DNA of 64,000 nt from Rhodocyclaceae bacterium (GTDB lineage: Bacteria > Pseudomonadota > Gammaproteobacteria > Burkholderiales > Rhodocyclaceae): assembly GCA_008080565.1 (NCBI GenBank), contig VIKE01000013.1, forward strand, positions 1 through 64,000, given 5' to 3'. Below are positions 37,481-47,860 of the stretch, piece after piece. The notes beneath the pieces are model-generated. The model had not been told where the DNA came from and searched no databases. It was given only the letters and a program-made list of their open reading frames with translations. The position numbers and the translations under genes were made by a program. Positions within the stretch are counted from its first letter, which is position 1. Each line of letters starts with the position of its first letter.

Positions 37481-38575
37481 ATGAGCCTGATCAACGACAT
37501 GCTGCGCAACATCGAGGCCAAGCGCCCCGATGATCCGGCCCGGCAAAACCTGCAGCGTGAAATCCGTTCCCTGCCGGCTGCTCCCTCAGGTGCCGGGCGC
37601 TGGCTGAAGCTCTTGCTGCTGATCGGTGTGCCGGTGCTCGGCGCTGCCGTGCTGCACGCCAACGGGCAGTTGCTGCCCTTGCTTGGTCTCGACACGGTGC
37701 AGTACGTGGCACCGGTCCCGGCCGTCGTGCCTCCGCCGCCTCCTGCGCTGGCGCCAACTGCAGTGGCCAGCCCGGCGGTTGACGCGGCGCCCGTTGCGGA
37801 AAGTGATCTGCGTCTGGCATCGAATCTGGCCATACTCCCCTTGCCGGCTGAGCCGGTGCTGGCCGTGCCAGACCCCATTGTCCCGCTGGCGCCGACCCCG
37901 TTGGCCAAAGCCGAGGCGGTGACTGCTCCGGCGCCGGTTTCCTCGCCTGTTGCCGCCTCGCCGGCGGCACCTGTCGGACCGGTCAAGATCGAGAAAAGTC
38001 CTGTTCTAGCGACGCCGCGCGACCGCGCCGATGCCGAATATCGCAAGGCGGAAAATGCCTTGGCGGCAGGGCGCAGCGCCGAGGCTGTCGATGGTCTGAA
38101 AGCCGCGCTCAAGCAGGACCCCGGCTATGTCCAGGTGCGCCAGATGTTGCTGCGCCAGTTGCTCGAAATGCGCAAGATCGAGGAGGCGATGACGGTCCTG
38201 CAGGATGGTCTCGAACTCCAGCCGGCGCAGATCGGTTGGGCAATGTCACTGGCCCGCCTGCAACTTGAGCAGCACGATGTTGCGGCGGCTGATCGGACGC
38301 TGGCCAAATCGCAGGTTTATGCCGAAGCAAGCGCTGACTATGCCGCTTTTCAGGGCCACGTCAAATCCCGCCTTGGCGTCAATCGCCAGGCTGTAACGCA
38401 TTACCAGCGGGCCACCCGTTTGGCGCCCAACGAAGGTCGTTGGTGGCTAGGTCTGGGTCTGGCTCTGGAAGCCGACGGGCGTATCACCGAGGCCAAGGAG
38501 GCCATGCGCCGCAGCATCGCCACGGCGACGCTGTCCGTCGAGTTGTCGGCTGTCGCCGAGCAGCATCTGCGCTGA
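37481..38575 (+). CDS. mshN: MshN, TPR pilus biogenesis protein
   Basis: 364 residues from the ATG at 37481. Opening MSLINDMLRNIEAKRP is diagnostic of MshN and GspB-like proteins. Then a membrane helix at about 46-64, an Ala/Pro/Val-rich periplasmic spacer to about 175, and a TPR array to the end (ADAEYRKAENALAAGRSAEAVDGLKAAL). It is last in the MSHA locus, one base after mshM. A repeat copy and a gene-free stretch follow. Confidence 0.88.
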   Translation: MSLINDMLRNIEAKRPDDPARQNLQREIRSLPAAPSGAGRWLKLLLLIGVPVLGAAVLHANGQLLPLLGLDTVQYVAPVPAVVPPPPPALAPTAVASPAVDAAPVAESDLRLASNLAILPLPAEPVLAVPDPIVPLAPTPLAKAEAVTAPAPVSSPVAASPAAPVGPVKIEKSPVLATPRDRADAEYRKAENALAAGRSAEAVDGLKAALKQDPGYVQVRQMLLRQLLEMRKIEEAMTVLQDGLELQPAQIGWAMSLARLQLEQHDVAAADRTLAKSQVYAEASADYAAFQGHVKSRLGVNRQAVTHYQRATRLAPNEGRWWLGLGLALEADGRITEAKEAMRRSIATATLSVELSAVAEQHLR

Positions 38576-38612
38576 GGATCGACGGAGTGACGGGTTTCGG
38601 CCTGATTCAGCG

Positions 38613-38650
38613 ATTTCGAATTTTGTGCTTTTTCCCGGTTGACCGTGGGA
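38613..38650 (+). repeat. Dispersed repeat copy 6, after mshN
   Basis: ATTTCGAATTTTGTGC, T5, CCCGGTTGACCGTGGGA. Forward orientation, intergenic. Confidence 0.85.
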
Positions 38651-38655
38651 TGCCC

Positions 38656-38856
38656 TCACTGGCGGCCAATGCTACCAATTTCGGTGGTCTTGGAATCCTC
38701 AGCGGCGTGCTGCTTCAGGTCAGTTTCGTCAAGATATTGGTCAAGACCAGTGTCGGCAAGATGAACAAGCGACTGATGCGAGCCGATCCATCCGTTTTGT
38801 GCAACTAACTCTCTGGCGAGTGCGGTCCGGCCGCGCTCGTGATATACATTCCCTGT
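38656..38856 (-). pseudogene. Possible gene remnant between mshN and the CheX-like gene
   Basis: The 306-bp gap 38576-38881 has no confident gene. On the minus strand one frame stays open for 66 codons with protein-like composition (NGWIGSHQSLVHLADTG, DETDLKQHAAEDSKTTE) and ends at TGA next to repeat copy 6. It has no ATG, GTG or TTG, so it could only be a 5'-deleted remnant. I do not recognise the family. A plus-strand frame from GTG 38587 (73 codons) runs through the repeat and looks less convincing. Confidence 0.3.
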
Positions 38857-38881
38857 TCATTTATCCAGAAAACCAAGAACC

Positions 38882-39568
38882 ATGACCCTGCACGAAAGCC
38901 CCGTCGTTTACGGTACCGAAGACATCCTGCGCAGCTTGTGCAATTCGGTGACCAAGGTGTTGACCATCGCCACCCAGAGCCAGATTCACTATTCCGGCAT
39001 GGTCCAGCGCATCACCAAGACCTGCCTGAAGCCGGATATCGGTTGCTTCGTGCTGTTCGATGGCGGCTTTTCCGGGCTGGTGGTCACCAACTTTTCGGCA
39101 GCTGCAGCCATGGAGCTGTACGAGAGCTACATGCTGAGCATGGGCATGGACCGGGAAGGGCTGGCCAGTTCGCATACCTCGGACGAGGTAGGGAATGTCA
39201 TGGGCGAGCTGATGAACCAGATCGTCGGCGACTTCACCGGCAAGGTGGCGCGCGAACTGCAGACGCACATCACGCAGAACCAGCCGAAAATGCTGGCCCT
39301 GACCAAGCAGGTCATGCTCAGCGTCGATACCAATCTCGACAAGCCCGAAGCGCGCCGCGTGACCTTCTTCACCGGGCGCAACAACATCTTTTACCTGGAA
39401 CTGGCGATCGACCGCACCGAATTCATTAAGCTCAACGATTTCGAGAGCGAGGAGTGTGATCCGGACGCGCTGATCGAGCAGGCCGGCGCCGCAAAGCCAG
39501 CCGCGACGCCGCCGGTGGCCAGCGATGCCGCCGACCAGGACGCTTTTCTCAAATCGCTCGGGATGTAG
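38882..39568 (+). CDS. CheX-like protein (DUF3334 type)
   Basis: 228 residues, soluble. Its size and opening fit DUF3334 proteins as I recall them. The stretch SDEVGNVMGELMNQIVGDF (about 101-119) has the Glu/Asn spacing of the CheC/CheX/FliY phosphatase signature, so a CheY-P phosphatase-like fold is likely. The C-terminal 40 residues are a flexible Ala/Pro/Asp tail ending DAFLKSLGM. It stands alone between the MSHA locus and a convergent gene. A role in signalling to pili or flagella is inference. Confidence 0.65.
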   Translation: MTLHESPVVYGTEDILRSLCNSVTKVLTIATQSQIHYSGMVQRITKTCLKPDIGCFVLFDGGFSGLVVTNFSAAAAMELYESYMLSMGMDREGLASSHTSDEVGNVMGELMNQIVGDFTGKVARELQTHITQNQPKMLALTKQVMLSVDTNLDKPEARRVTFFTGRNNIFYLELAIDRTEFIKLNDFESEECDPDALIEQAGAAKPAATPPVASDAADQDAFLKSLGM

Positions 39569-39592
39569 TGCCAGGCGTCCGGTTGAGCGCCA

Positions 39593-39631
39593 TTCCTACG
39601 GTGAACCGGAAATTTTGCCCAAATTTGAAAT
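39593..39631 (-). repeat. Dispersed repeat copy 7, coding the end of the DUF2238 protein
   Basis: TTCCTACGGTGAACCGG, then AAATTTTGCCCAAATTTGAAAT. Reverse orientation, centre GA. Read on the minus strand it encodes ISNLGKISGSP and the stop of the membrane protein. Confidence 0.88.
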
Positions 39632-40234
39632 CAGGCGTTTCACCTGCCGGTCGTGCCAGCCGGAGAGCACGGCCAATGCCGTGCTCGACCCGATCAGCGC
39701 CATGAACATGTCGGACTGGGTGTCCCAGACATCGCCCTGGGTACCGAGGAATTCGTCGGCGCCCTGGCCCATGGCCAGCGCTGCGGCCCACTCGATCAGC
39801 TCGTAGCTGGCGCTGATGGCGAGCGCGACGCAGATGCACAGGAAAGCCGTCATCCTTCGCCCGACCACGTAGCCGCCACGCACGAATATCTCGCGGGCGA
39901 CCATGGCCGGCACGAAGCCCTGCATGAAATGGCCGATCTTGTCGTAGGGATTGCGCACCGTGCCGAGCACGTCCTGCATCCAGAAGCCGAGCGGCACGCG
40001 GGCGTAGGTGTAGGCGCCGCCACCGATCAGCACCAGCGCGTGGATGGCGATCAACACCGTGAGCAGCGTCGTCAGCGGGTAGCTTTGGCGGGTGGCGATC
40101 ATCAGCGGCAGGGCGATCAGGACCGGCGCCACTTCCATGACCCAGGTTGCCCGGTCGAAGGGGGCGATGCCGGAAACGATGAGCGCTGCGATGACGATGG
40201 CGGCCAGCGTGGCGTTAAGGGTGTCGCGTGTCAT
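39596..40234 (-). CDS. DUF2238 (YjdF-like) inner-membrane protein
   Basis: 212 residues with five or six membrane helices and the conserved polar segments YDKIGHFMQGFVPAM, SYELIEWAAA and DEFLGTQGDVWDTQSDM of DUF2238. Function unknown. One base separates it from the recQ stop, so it is the last gene of the minus-strand chain. Its final 11 residues are supplied by the dispersed repeat, outside the conserved domain. Confidence 0.85.
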   Translation of the reverse strand: MTRDTLNATLAAIVIAALIVSGIAPFDRATWVMEVAPVLIALPLMIATRQSYPLTTLLTVLIAIHALVLIGGGAYTYARVPLGFWMQDVLGTVRNPYDKIGHFMQGFVPAMVAREIFVRGGYVVGRRMTAFLCICVALAISASYELIEWAAALAMGQGADEFLGTQGDVWDTQSDMFMALIGSSTALAVLSGWHDRQVKRLISNLGKISGSP

Positions 40235-40235
40235 G

Positions 40236-42044
<1,809 letters not shown>

Positions 42045-42082
42045 TCCCACGGTGAACCGGAAATTTTGCTCAAAATCGAAAT
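42045..42082 (-). repeat. Dispersed repeat copy 8, between lpxH and recQ
   Basis: TTCCCACGGTGAACCGG, AAATTTTGCTCAAAATCGAAAT. Reverse orientation, centre GA. It fills the whole 40-bp gap between the lpxH stop and recQ ATG. Confidence 0.9.
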
Positions 42083-42084
42083 GC

Positions 42085-42804
42085 TCAAAGTATGGCTTCG
42101 CGGCTCAGGCGCTCGCCGTCCCAGAGCAGCGCTTCGCCCCGGTCTTCGTGCCAGTCGGCCAGTACCCAGCGTTCGACGTGGATGCCATCGACGATGTGGT
42201 CGTGCTTTTCCGGCCGGTGCGTGTGGCCGTGGATGAAGGTGCAATAGCCGTGGTCACGCAGGAAGTCGTCGGTCGCCGGGCCGTTGAGGTCGGCGTAAAC
42301 GGCGTTCTCGAGGCGCTTGCGCCGGGCGCTGCGAAAGCGGATGTAACGGCCGAGCAGGCTGCGCAGGAAACGCGGCTTGGCGCGCATCTTTCGCTGCCAT
42401 TCCGGGTCGCGCACCTTGGCCCGGTAGGCCATGTAGGCATGGTCGTCGAGGCACAGGGCGTCGCCGTGCGACAGGACGAAGGACCATTCCGGCAGGACCA
42501 GCAAATAAGGGTCGGGCAGCAGGGTCATGCCGGCGGCCGCGGTGAATTGCTCGCCGATGGCGAAATCGCGGTTGCCGTGCATGAAGCAGATTTTCAGCCC
42601 GGCATCGCTGGCGGCGCGCAGGGCGGCCGTGATCTGTGCGGCGTAGGGGTCGTCGATATCGTCGCCGACCCAGACTTCGAACAGGTCGCCGAGGATGTAC
42701 AGCGCTTCGGCCTGGCGGGCGCGGCCGGCCAGAAAGCTCAGGAACAAACGAGTCGCCCCGGGTGACCGGGGCGACAGGTGCAGATCAGAGATGAAGAAGA
42801 TCAA
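42085..42804 (-). CDS. lpxH: UDP-2,3-diacylglucosamine diphosphatase
   Basis: 239 residues. Calcineurin-like metallophosphoesterase making lipid X in lipid A synthesis at the inner membrane. Metal motifs FISDLHL (Asp/His), [20 protein letters not shown] and HGHTHRP are all present. The start is TTG, overlapping the ppiB stop as TTGA, so translation is coupled to ppiB. Confidence 0.95.
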   Translation of the reverse strand: MIFFISDLHLSPRSPGATRLFLSFLAGRARQAEALYILGDLFEVWVGDDIDDPYAAQITAALRAASDAGLKICFMHGNRDFAIGEQFTAAAGMTLLPDPYLLVLPEWSFVLSHGDALCLDDHAYMAYRAKVRDPEWQRKMRAKPRFLRSLLGRYIRFRSARRKRLENAVYADLNGPATDDFLRDHGYCTFIHGHTHRPEKHDHIVDGIHVERWVLADWHEDRGEALLWDGERLSREAIL

Positions 42805-43298
42805 ACGATCTCGGCCTTCTCGATGATCACGTCTTCAGCCGGGACGTCCTGATGGAAACCCTTGTTGCCGGTCTTGACGGCGCGGATCTTGTCGACCACA
42901 TCGAGACCTTCGACGACTTCGCCGAAGACGCAGTAGCCCCAGCCCTGGCCGGACGGCGACTTGAAGTCGAGGAAATCATTGTCGACGGTGTTGATGAAGA
43001 ACTGGGCGGTGGCCGAATGCGGATCGTTGGTGCGAGCCATGGCGACGGTGCCGCGCTTGTTCTTGAGGCCATTGGCAGCCTCGTTCTCGATCGGTGCCTG
43101 GCAGGCCTTCTGGCCCATGCCCGGTTCCATGCCGCCGCCCTGGATCATGAAATTCTTGATGACGCGGTGGAAGATGGTGCCGTTGTAGTGGCCGGCTTCA
43201 ACGTAGGCGATGAAGTTGGCAACGGTCTTCGGGGCCTTCTCGGCGTTCAGTTCGAGGGTGATGTCGCCGTGGTTGGTGGTGAGCTTGATTTTGGACAT
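42801..43298 (-). CDS. ppiB: Cytoplasmic peptidyl-prolyl isomerase B
   Basis: 165-residue cyclophilin without a signal peptide. Catalytic segment [13 protein letters not shown] with the Arg, plus QFFINTVDN and the tryptophan loop [20 protein letters not shown] precedes the ATG. It is immediately downstream of the periplasmic cyclophilin gene and upstream of lpxH, an arrangement like the E. coli ppiB-lpxH pair. Confidence 0.94.
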   Translation of the reverse strand: MSKIKLTTNHGDITLELNAEKAPKTVANFIAYVEAGHYNGTIFHRVIKNFMIQGGGMEPGMGQKACQAPIENEAANGLKNKRGTVAMARTNDPHSATAQFFINTVDNDFLDFKSPSGQGWGYCVFGEVVEGLDVVDKIRAVKTGNKGFHQDVPAEDVIIEKAEIV

Positions 43299-43307
43299 TG
43301 GGGATCC

Positions 43308-43883
43308 TTATTTGTCGGAGATGATTTTGACGTTCTGGATGACAACCGGGGTCGTCGGAACGTTTTCGTAATAGCCAGCGTTGCCGGTCGGCACCTTGGC
43401 AATCTTGTCGATGACGTCCATGCCCTGGGTGACCTTGCCGAAGACGGCATAGCCCCAGCCGCGCGGGTCGCCGGTGGTCTTGTGATTGAGGAAATCGTTG
43501 TTCTTGAGATTGACGAAGAACTGGACGCGCGCCGAATGCGGGTCGCCGGTGCGGGCCATGGCCACCGTGCCGCGCTCATTGGCCAGACCATTGGTCGCTT
43601 CGTTCTTCAAAGCCGGGGTCAGCACCTTCTTCTCTTCCATGGCCATGCTGAAACCGCCGCCCTGGATCATGAAACCATCGATGACGCGGTGGAAAATAGT
43701 TGCCTCGTAGAAGCCGTGCTTGGCGTTGTAGAGGAACATTTCGACCGTTTTCGGGGCTTTGTCGGGGAACAGTTCAAGCGTGAATTTACCCAGATTGGTC
43801 GTTATTTCGACGGCCGGGGCGGCCCAAACGGCGAGAGAGACAAACAGGCCGGCGGCGAGGGCAGAAACTTTTTTCAACATCAT
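43308..43883 (-). CDS. ppiA: Periplasmic peptidyl-prolyl isomerase A
   Basis: About 191 residues from the ATG at 43883, with signal peptide MMLKKVSALAAGLFVSLAVWA. Cyclophilin core with FHRVIDGFMIQGGG, VQFFVNLKNND and GWGYAVFGKV. GAAGGAAG lies before the double ATG. The start overlaps the stop of the L,D-transpeptidase gene (ATGA). It probably folds envelope proteins in the periplasm. Confidence 0.93.
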   Translation of the reverse strand: MMLKKVSALAAGLFVSLAVWAAPAVEITTNLGKFTLELFPDKAPKTVEMFLYNAKHGFYEATIFHRVIDGFMIQGGGFSMAMEEKKVLTPALKNEATNGLANERGTVAMARTGDPHSARVQFFVNLKNNDFLNHKTTGDPRGWGYAVFGKVTQGMDVIDKIAKVPTGNAGYYENVPTTPVVIQNVKIISDK

Positions 43884-45175
43884 GCACTTCCTTCGTAAAT
43901 GATTTTCCACTGGTCGCCTTCACGCAGCCAGTATTGGCGCTTCTTCATCTGGTTGTTGAGGTTGTTGCTGCGGTAATCCTGGTCGAAAGTCACGACGACG
44001 ACTTCTTCCTTGCCCGGATTGCGGAATACGGAGAGATTGTCGATCTTGAGCTTGATCCATTCCTTGCCGGCATTGACCTGCTTTTTCTGGGCGGAAAACT
44101 CGGCGAAATCCTGCTCGCCGGCTTTGAAACGCTTTGAATAATGCGTCAGGTAGCGCTCGGTATCGCGGCTTTCCCAGTCAGCGCGCCAGCTGTCTATCGA
44201 GTTGTTCAACTCGCTGCGCTCTTTTGCCCAGTCGTCGAGCGACAGCCACTCGACCGAGTTGCTGATGATCACCGGCGTCAGGCCGACCTGCAGGTTCTTG
44301 GCGACGACGTCGAGATCCTGGTTGGTCAGTACGACACAACCGTCGGAAGCGCGTGGCGGCCGGGCGAAGGTGTCGGACGGTGTACCGTGCAGCCAGATGC
44401 CGCTACCGCCGCGGCCCTGGCGCTTGTCCCATTCGTTGGGGTAATTGAGCGGGAAAGCCCCGTTGCCGTAGAGGTCGGCCAGCTTCTGGCGGGGCAGGTT
44501 GGCTGTGACGTGATAAACGCCGACCGGGGTTTTCTTGTCGCCTTCAACGAGCTTTTCGGCGCCCAGCTTGCCCTGGGTGACGTAGTAGTCGGCGACGAAG
44601 CGCGGCTGACCACCGTTCTCGAGATCGTTTTCGTAGAGGTAGAGGCGCGAGCGCTTGGTGTCGACGACGATGGCGAAACGCTGGTCCGGCTGCATCTGCA
44701 ACAGGTAGCGCGGCACGAAGTCGGCCGGCGGTTTTTCGCGATAGGCGGCGAGGCGGGCGATGGCTTCGGCGCGCAGGTCGGCAACCTTGTCGGCCGGGGC
44801 GTCGTTCAGGGCGCCAAATGTGTTGATCGGTTGCTTGCGGGCCAGCAACAGGTCGCCCTTGATCAGGTGGGCCAGCCGGTAGTTCGGGTGCTGACGCAGC
44901 AGGTTTTCGGTTAGCTGGAGCGCGTTGCTCAGGCGATTGCCCTCGATTTCGGCAAAAATGCGCGTCAATGCTTCTTCCGGACCGGAGTCGGAAACGATCA
45001 GGGGCAGGGACGAGCTCTGGCTGGATGCGTCCGGCGTTGTGCGCGCCAAGGCAATCGCCGAGAGTTCATTGATGGTGACAGGGGTGGTCGCCGGCTTGTC
45101 TTTAAGCCGGGCTGCTGCACCGGCGGCCAGGGCGACCGCCAGTCCGGACAGAACTAATTTACGGCCTAATTTCAC
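43880..45175 (-). CDS. L,D-transpeptidase with Cds6-like NTF2 domain
   Basis: 431 residues from the GTG at 45175, which overlaps the previous stop as GTGA and has AAGGAAG upstream; a GTG nine codons earlier is less likely. Membrane/signal segment at about 8-22, an all-helical region about 65-150, YkuD catalytic domain about 165-305 with SGIWLHGTP and SDGCVVL (His263, Cys280), and a C-terminal NTF2-like domain about 320-430 (SWRADWESRDTERYLTHYS). The family crosslinks peptidoglycan or attaches proteins to it. The TPR gene upstream carries a related C-terminal domain. Confidence 0.9.
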   Translation of the reverse strand: MKLGRKLVLSGLAVALAAGAAARLKDKPATTPVTINELSAIALARTTPDASSQSSSLPLIVSDSGPEEALTRIFAEIEGNRLSNALQLTENLLRQHPNYRLAHLIKGDLLLARKQPINTFGALNDAPADKVADLRAEAIARLAAYREKPPADFVPRYLLQMQPDQRFAIVVDTKRSRLYLYENDLENGGQPRFVADYYVTQGKLGAEKLVEGDKKTPVGVYHVTANLPRQKLADLYGNGAFPLNYPNEWDKRQGRGGSGIWLHGTPSDTFARPPRASDGCVVLTNQDLDVVAKNLQVGLTPVIISNSVEWLSLDDWAKERSELNNSIDSWRADWESRDTERYLTHYSKRFKAGEQDFAEFSAQKKQVNAGKEWIKLKIDNLSVFRNPGKEEVVVVTFDQDYRSNNLNNQMKKRQYWLREGDQWKIIYEGSA

Positions 45176-46314
45176 CGTGCGTTTTCTTCCTTGATCAACC
45201 ACTTGCTACCGGCCCGGACGAAGACCAGCGTCTTGGTCGTCGAGCTGCTCAGACCGGTTGCCTTGTAGTGCTGGCGGAACTTGGCGGTGGCCTTGTCGCC
45301 ATTGATCGTGACTTGCGGCGTATCGAAGGAAACCGAGATCTTGCCGCCCTTGCCGGCGATGCGCTGTTCGCGTTCCTGTTCCCAGGCCTTGCGGCTCATG
45401 CCCTTTGGCGTGTTGAACTCATGCGCATAGGCGCCGAGGTAGGCGCGCATGTCCTTGCGTGACCAGGCATCGGCCCAGGCGTTCATGGCCTTGACGACAT
45501 CTTCGCTGCCGGCGACGGCCTTGGCGGGGGCCGGGGTCGGCGCAGCAGCTGGTGCCGGCGTTGCTACGGCTGCGGCCGGAGCGGGCGCTGCGGCGATCGC
45601 TGTCGGCTTGCTGGCTGGTGAGGCTGAGGCAGCACCCGGCGTCGACGTGACGATGGTTGCGGTAGGTGCCACTGCTGCAACGGCAGGCTTGGCGACAGCG
45701 GCGGCAACCGGTGCAGCAGGAACAACCGGAGCGGCGGCAACGGGAGCCGGTTGTGGCTTGACGTTGCCCTTGCCGGAGGTGGTGATCAGGTCGCGGATCA
45801 GGGCCAGCTTGTTCTGCGTTGTCGAATTGGAGTTATCCAGTTGCAGGGCTTTGTCATAGGCCTGGCTGGCCAGCTTGGCGTAAACGTCGCCGAGGTTTTC
45901 GTAGGCGATGGCGTAGGACGGGTGAGTCCTTATGGCCATTTCGAGCGCCGTGCGGGCCTTGTCGTACTGCTTTTGCTGGGCGTAGAGCACGGCCAGGTTG
46001 TTATAGGGTTCCGGCAGTTCCGGGTAATCCTCGGAAAGCTTGGTGAAGACGCTGATGGCGTCGGCCGGCTTGTTCATCTCGGTATAGATCAGGCCTTTCA
46101 GGAACCGACCCTGGGCATCTTTCGGGCGGCTGCTCAGGTAGGCATCGACTTTCTCGAGGGCCTGCGGGTACTGGCCCTGCTTGATCAGGCGCTGGACTTC
46201 CGGCAGGTTGTCGGCGAAAGCGGGTACGGCGAAGCTGATGGCCAAGCCAATCGCCATTGCACGCAACGTCTTGAGCTTCTGAAAACGGGGCTGGAGCAGG
46301 GAAATAGAGGTCAT
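45172..46314 (-). CDS. Exported TPR protein with Cds6-like NTF2 domain
   Basis: About 380 residues from the ATG at 46314; a TTG at 46344 is an alternative with GGAAG close by. Signal peptide ending PAFA. TPR repeats about 35-155 (PYNNLAVLYAQQKQYDKARTALE), an Ala/Pro/Val-rich spacer about 170-260, then an NTF2-like domain about 270-380 (AWADAWSRKDMRAYLGAYA) similar in pattern to that of the L,D-transpeptidase. First gene of the minus-strand envelope chain, diverging from cysS across 104 bp. Likely partner or scaffold of the transpeptidase (inference). Confidence 0.82.
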   Translation of the reverse strand: MTSISLLQPRFQKLKTLRAMAIGLAISFAVPAFADNLPEVQRLIKQGQYPQALEKVDAYLSSRPKDAQGRFLKGLIYTEMNKPADAISVFTKLSEDYPELPEPYNNLAVLYAQQKQYDKARTALEMAIRTHPSYAIAYENLGDVYAKLASQAYDKALQLDNSNSTTQNKLALIRDLITTSGKGNVKPQPAPVAAAPVVPAAPVAAAVAKPAVAAVAPTATIVTSTPGAASASPASKPTAIAAAPAPAAAVATPAPAAAPTPAPAKAVAGSEDVVKAMNAWADAWSRKDMRAYLGAYAHEFNTPKGMSRKAWEQEREQRIAGKGGKISVSFDTPQVTINGDKATAKFRQHYKATGLSSSTTKTLVFVRAGSKWLIKEENAR

Positions 46315-46418
46315 CGCTATGCTATACTTTTCGAGGTTATACAATCTTCCGATTCTACCAAAAATGCCGGTGATTCCATAGGGATTAGCAAGCCGGCCAA
46401 GCCCGGTTCCCTCCCCGC

Positions 46419-47789
46419 ATGCTCAAGATATACAACTCACTCAAGCGCGAAAAACAGGTTTTTACCCCGATCGAAGCGAACAAGGTTCGCATGTATGTCT
46501 GTGGCATGACGGTCTATGATTATTGCCACCTTGGTCATGCCCGGGTCATGGTTGTCTTCGACATGGTTTATCGCTGGCTCAAGGCAAGCGGTTACGACGT
46601 GACCTATGTCCGCAACATTACCGACATCGACGACAAGATCATCAAGCGGGCCATCGAGAATGGCGAGACGATCCAGCAACTGACCAACCGTTTCATCGCC
46701 TTCATGCACGAAGATGCCGATGCGCTGGGTGTTCAGCGTCCTGACTTCGAGCCGCGGGCGACCGAGTACGTGCCGGAAATGCTTGATTTGATCGGCAAGC
46801 TCGAGGCGACCGGCCTCGCTTACCAGGCAACGGATGGCGACGTGAATTACGCGGTGCGCAAGTTCCCGGGCTACGGCAAGCTGTCCGGCAAGTCGCTTGA
46901 CGATCTGCGGGCCGGCGAGCGTGTTGAGGTCGATTCGGCCAAGCAGGATCCGCTCGATTTCGTGCTCTGGAAGCATGCCAAACCCGGTGAGCCGGCTTGG
47001 GAGTCGCCGTGGGGCGAAGGTCGTCCGGGTTGGCACATCGAGTGTTCGGCCATGAGTTCGAAACTGCTCGGCAACCATTTCGACATCCACGGCGGTGGGC
47101 AGGATTTGCAGTTCCCGCATCATGAAAACGAGATCGCCCAGTCCGAAGGTGCGCACCAGTGTTCCTTCGTCAATTACTGGATGCACAACGGCTTCGTTCG
47201 CGTCGACAACGAAAAAATGTCGAAGTCGCTTGGCAATTTCTTCACGATTCGTACCGTGCTTGAGCAGTTCGATGCCGAAGTCGTCCGCTTCTTCATCCTG
47301 CGCGCTCACTACCGCAGTCCGCTGAATTATTCCGATGCTCATCTCGACGATGCCAAGCGCAGTCTGGACAGCCTGTATTTCACCTTGCGCGACGTGCCGG
47401 CGGTGGCGGTCGACATCGACTGGAACAACGATTTTGCAGCCCGTTTTGCCGCTGCGCTCAACGAGGATTTCGATTCGCATGGCGCCATTTCAGTGCTCTT
47501 CGAATTGGCTGCTGAGGCCAATCGCCAGAAGAGTGGCGAATTGTCCGGCTTGCTCAAGGCGCTGGGCGCCGTAATCGGCCTGCTCGAGCGCGAGCCGATG
47601 GCTTATCTGCAGGGCGGTGGGGCGGCTGGCGGCCTCGATGAGGCTGCTATCGAGCAGATGATCGCCGATCGGGCGGCGGCCAAGAAGGCCAGGAATTTCG
47701 CCGAGTCGGATCGTATTCGCGATGAATTGAAGGCGGCGGGTATTGCGCTGGATGATAGTCCGCAGGGAACGACCTGGCGCCGGGCCTGA
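46419..47789 (+). CDS. cysS: Cysteinyl-tRNA synthetase
   Basis: 456 residues, class I synthetase. Zinc cysteine in [13 protein letters not shown]-type motif HLGHAR, ECSAMS and [10 protein letters not shown] zinc ligands, and [11 protein letters not shown]. The C-terminal DALR-type helical part is complete. Divergent from the TPR gene and convergent with the binding-protein gene, from which a long hairpin separates it. Confidence 0.97.
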   Translation: MLKIYNSLKREKQVFTPIEANKVRMYVCGMTVYDYCHLGHARVMVVFDMVYRWLKASGYDVTYVRNITDIDDKIIKRAIENGETIQQLTNRFIAFMHEDADALGVQRPDFEPRATEYVPEMLDLIGKLEATGLAYQATDGDVNYAVRKFPGYGKLSGKSLDDLRAGERVEVDSAKQDPLDFVLWKHAKPGEPAWESPWGEGRPGWHIECSAMSSKLLGNHFDIHGGGQDLQFPHHENEIAQSEGAHQCSFVNYWMHNGFVRVDNEKMSKSLGNFFTIRTVLEQFDAEVVRFFILRAHYRSPLNYSDAHLDDAKRSLDSLYFTLRDVPAVAVDIDWNNDFAARFAAALNEDFDSHGAISVLFELAAEANRQKSGELSGLLKALGAVIGLLEREPMAYLQGGGAAGGLDEAAIEQMIADRAAAKKARNFAESDRIRDELKAAGIALDDSPQGTTWRRA

Positions 47790-47800
47790 CTTGTTCGAAC

Positions 47801-47852
47801 GGTACCCTAAATGAAAACGGCCCGATTCAGGGCCGTTTTCATTTGGGGTACC
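47801..47852. terminator. Bidirectional terminator between cysS and the binding-protein gene
   Basis: Two 23-base arms (GGTACCCTAAATG... and ...CATTTGGGGTACC) pair with a single mismatch around GATTCA. The core is AAAACGGCCC/GGGCCGTTTT, giving a T run on either strand. Confidence 0.9.
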
Positions 47853-47860
47853 GCAAGGTC

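Noticed and set aside
38587-38808. 73-codon plus-strand frame from GTG after mshN
   Set aside because: It runs through the repeat, lacks a convincing domain and competes with a more protein-like antisense frame.
44141-44914. Plus-strand frame opposite the L,D-transpeptidase
   Set aside because: No domain, and the minus-strand gene has catalytic His/Cys motifs and coupled starts.
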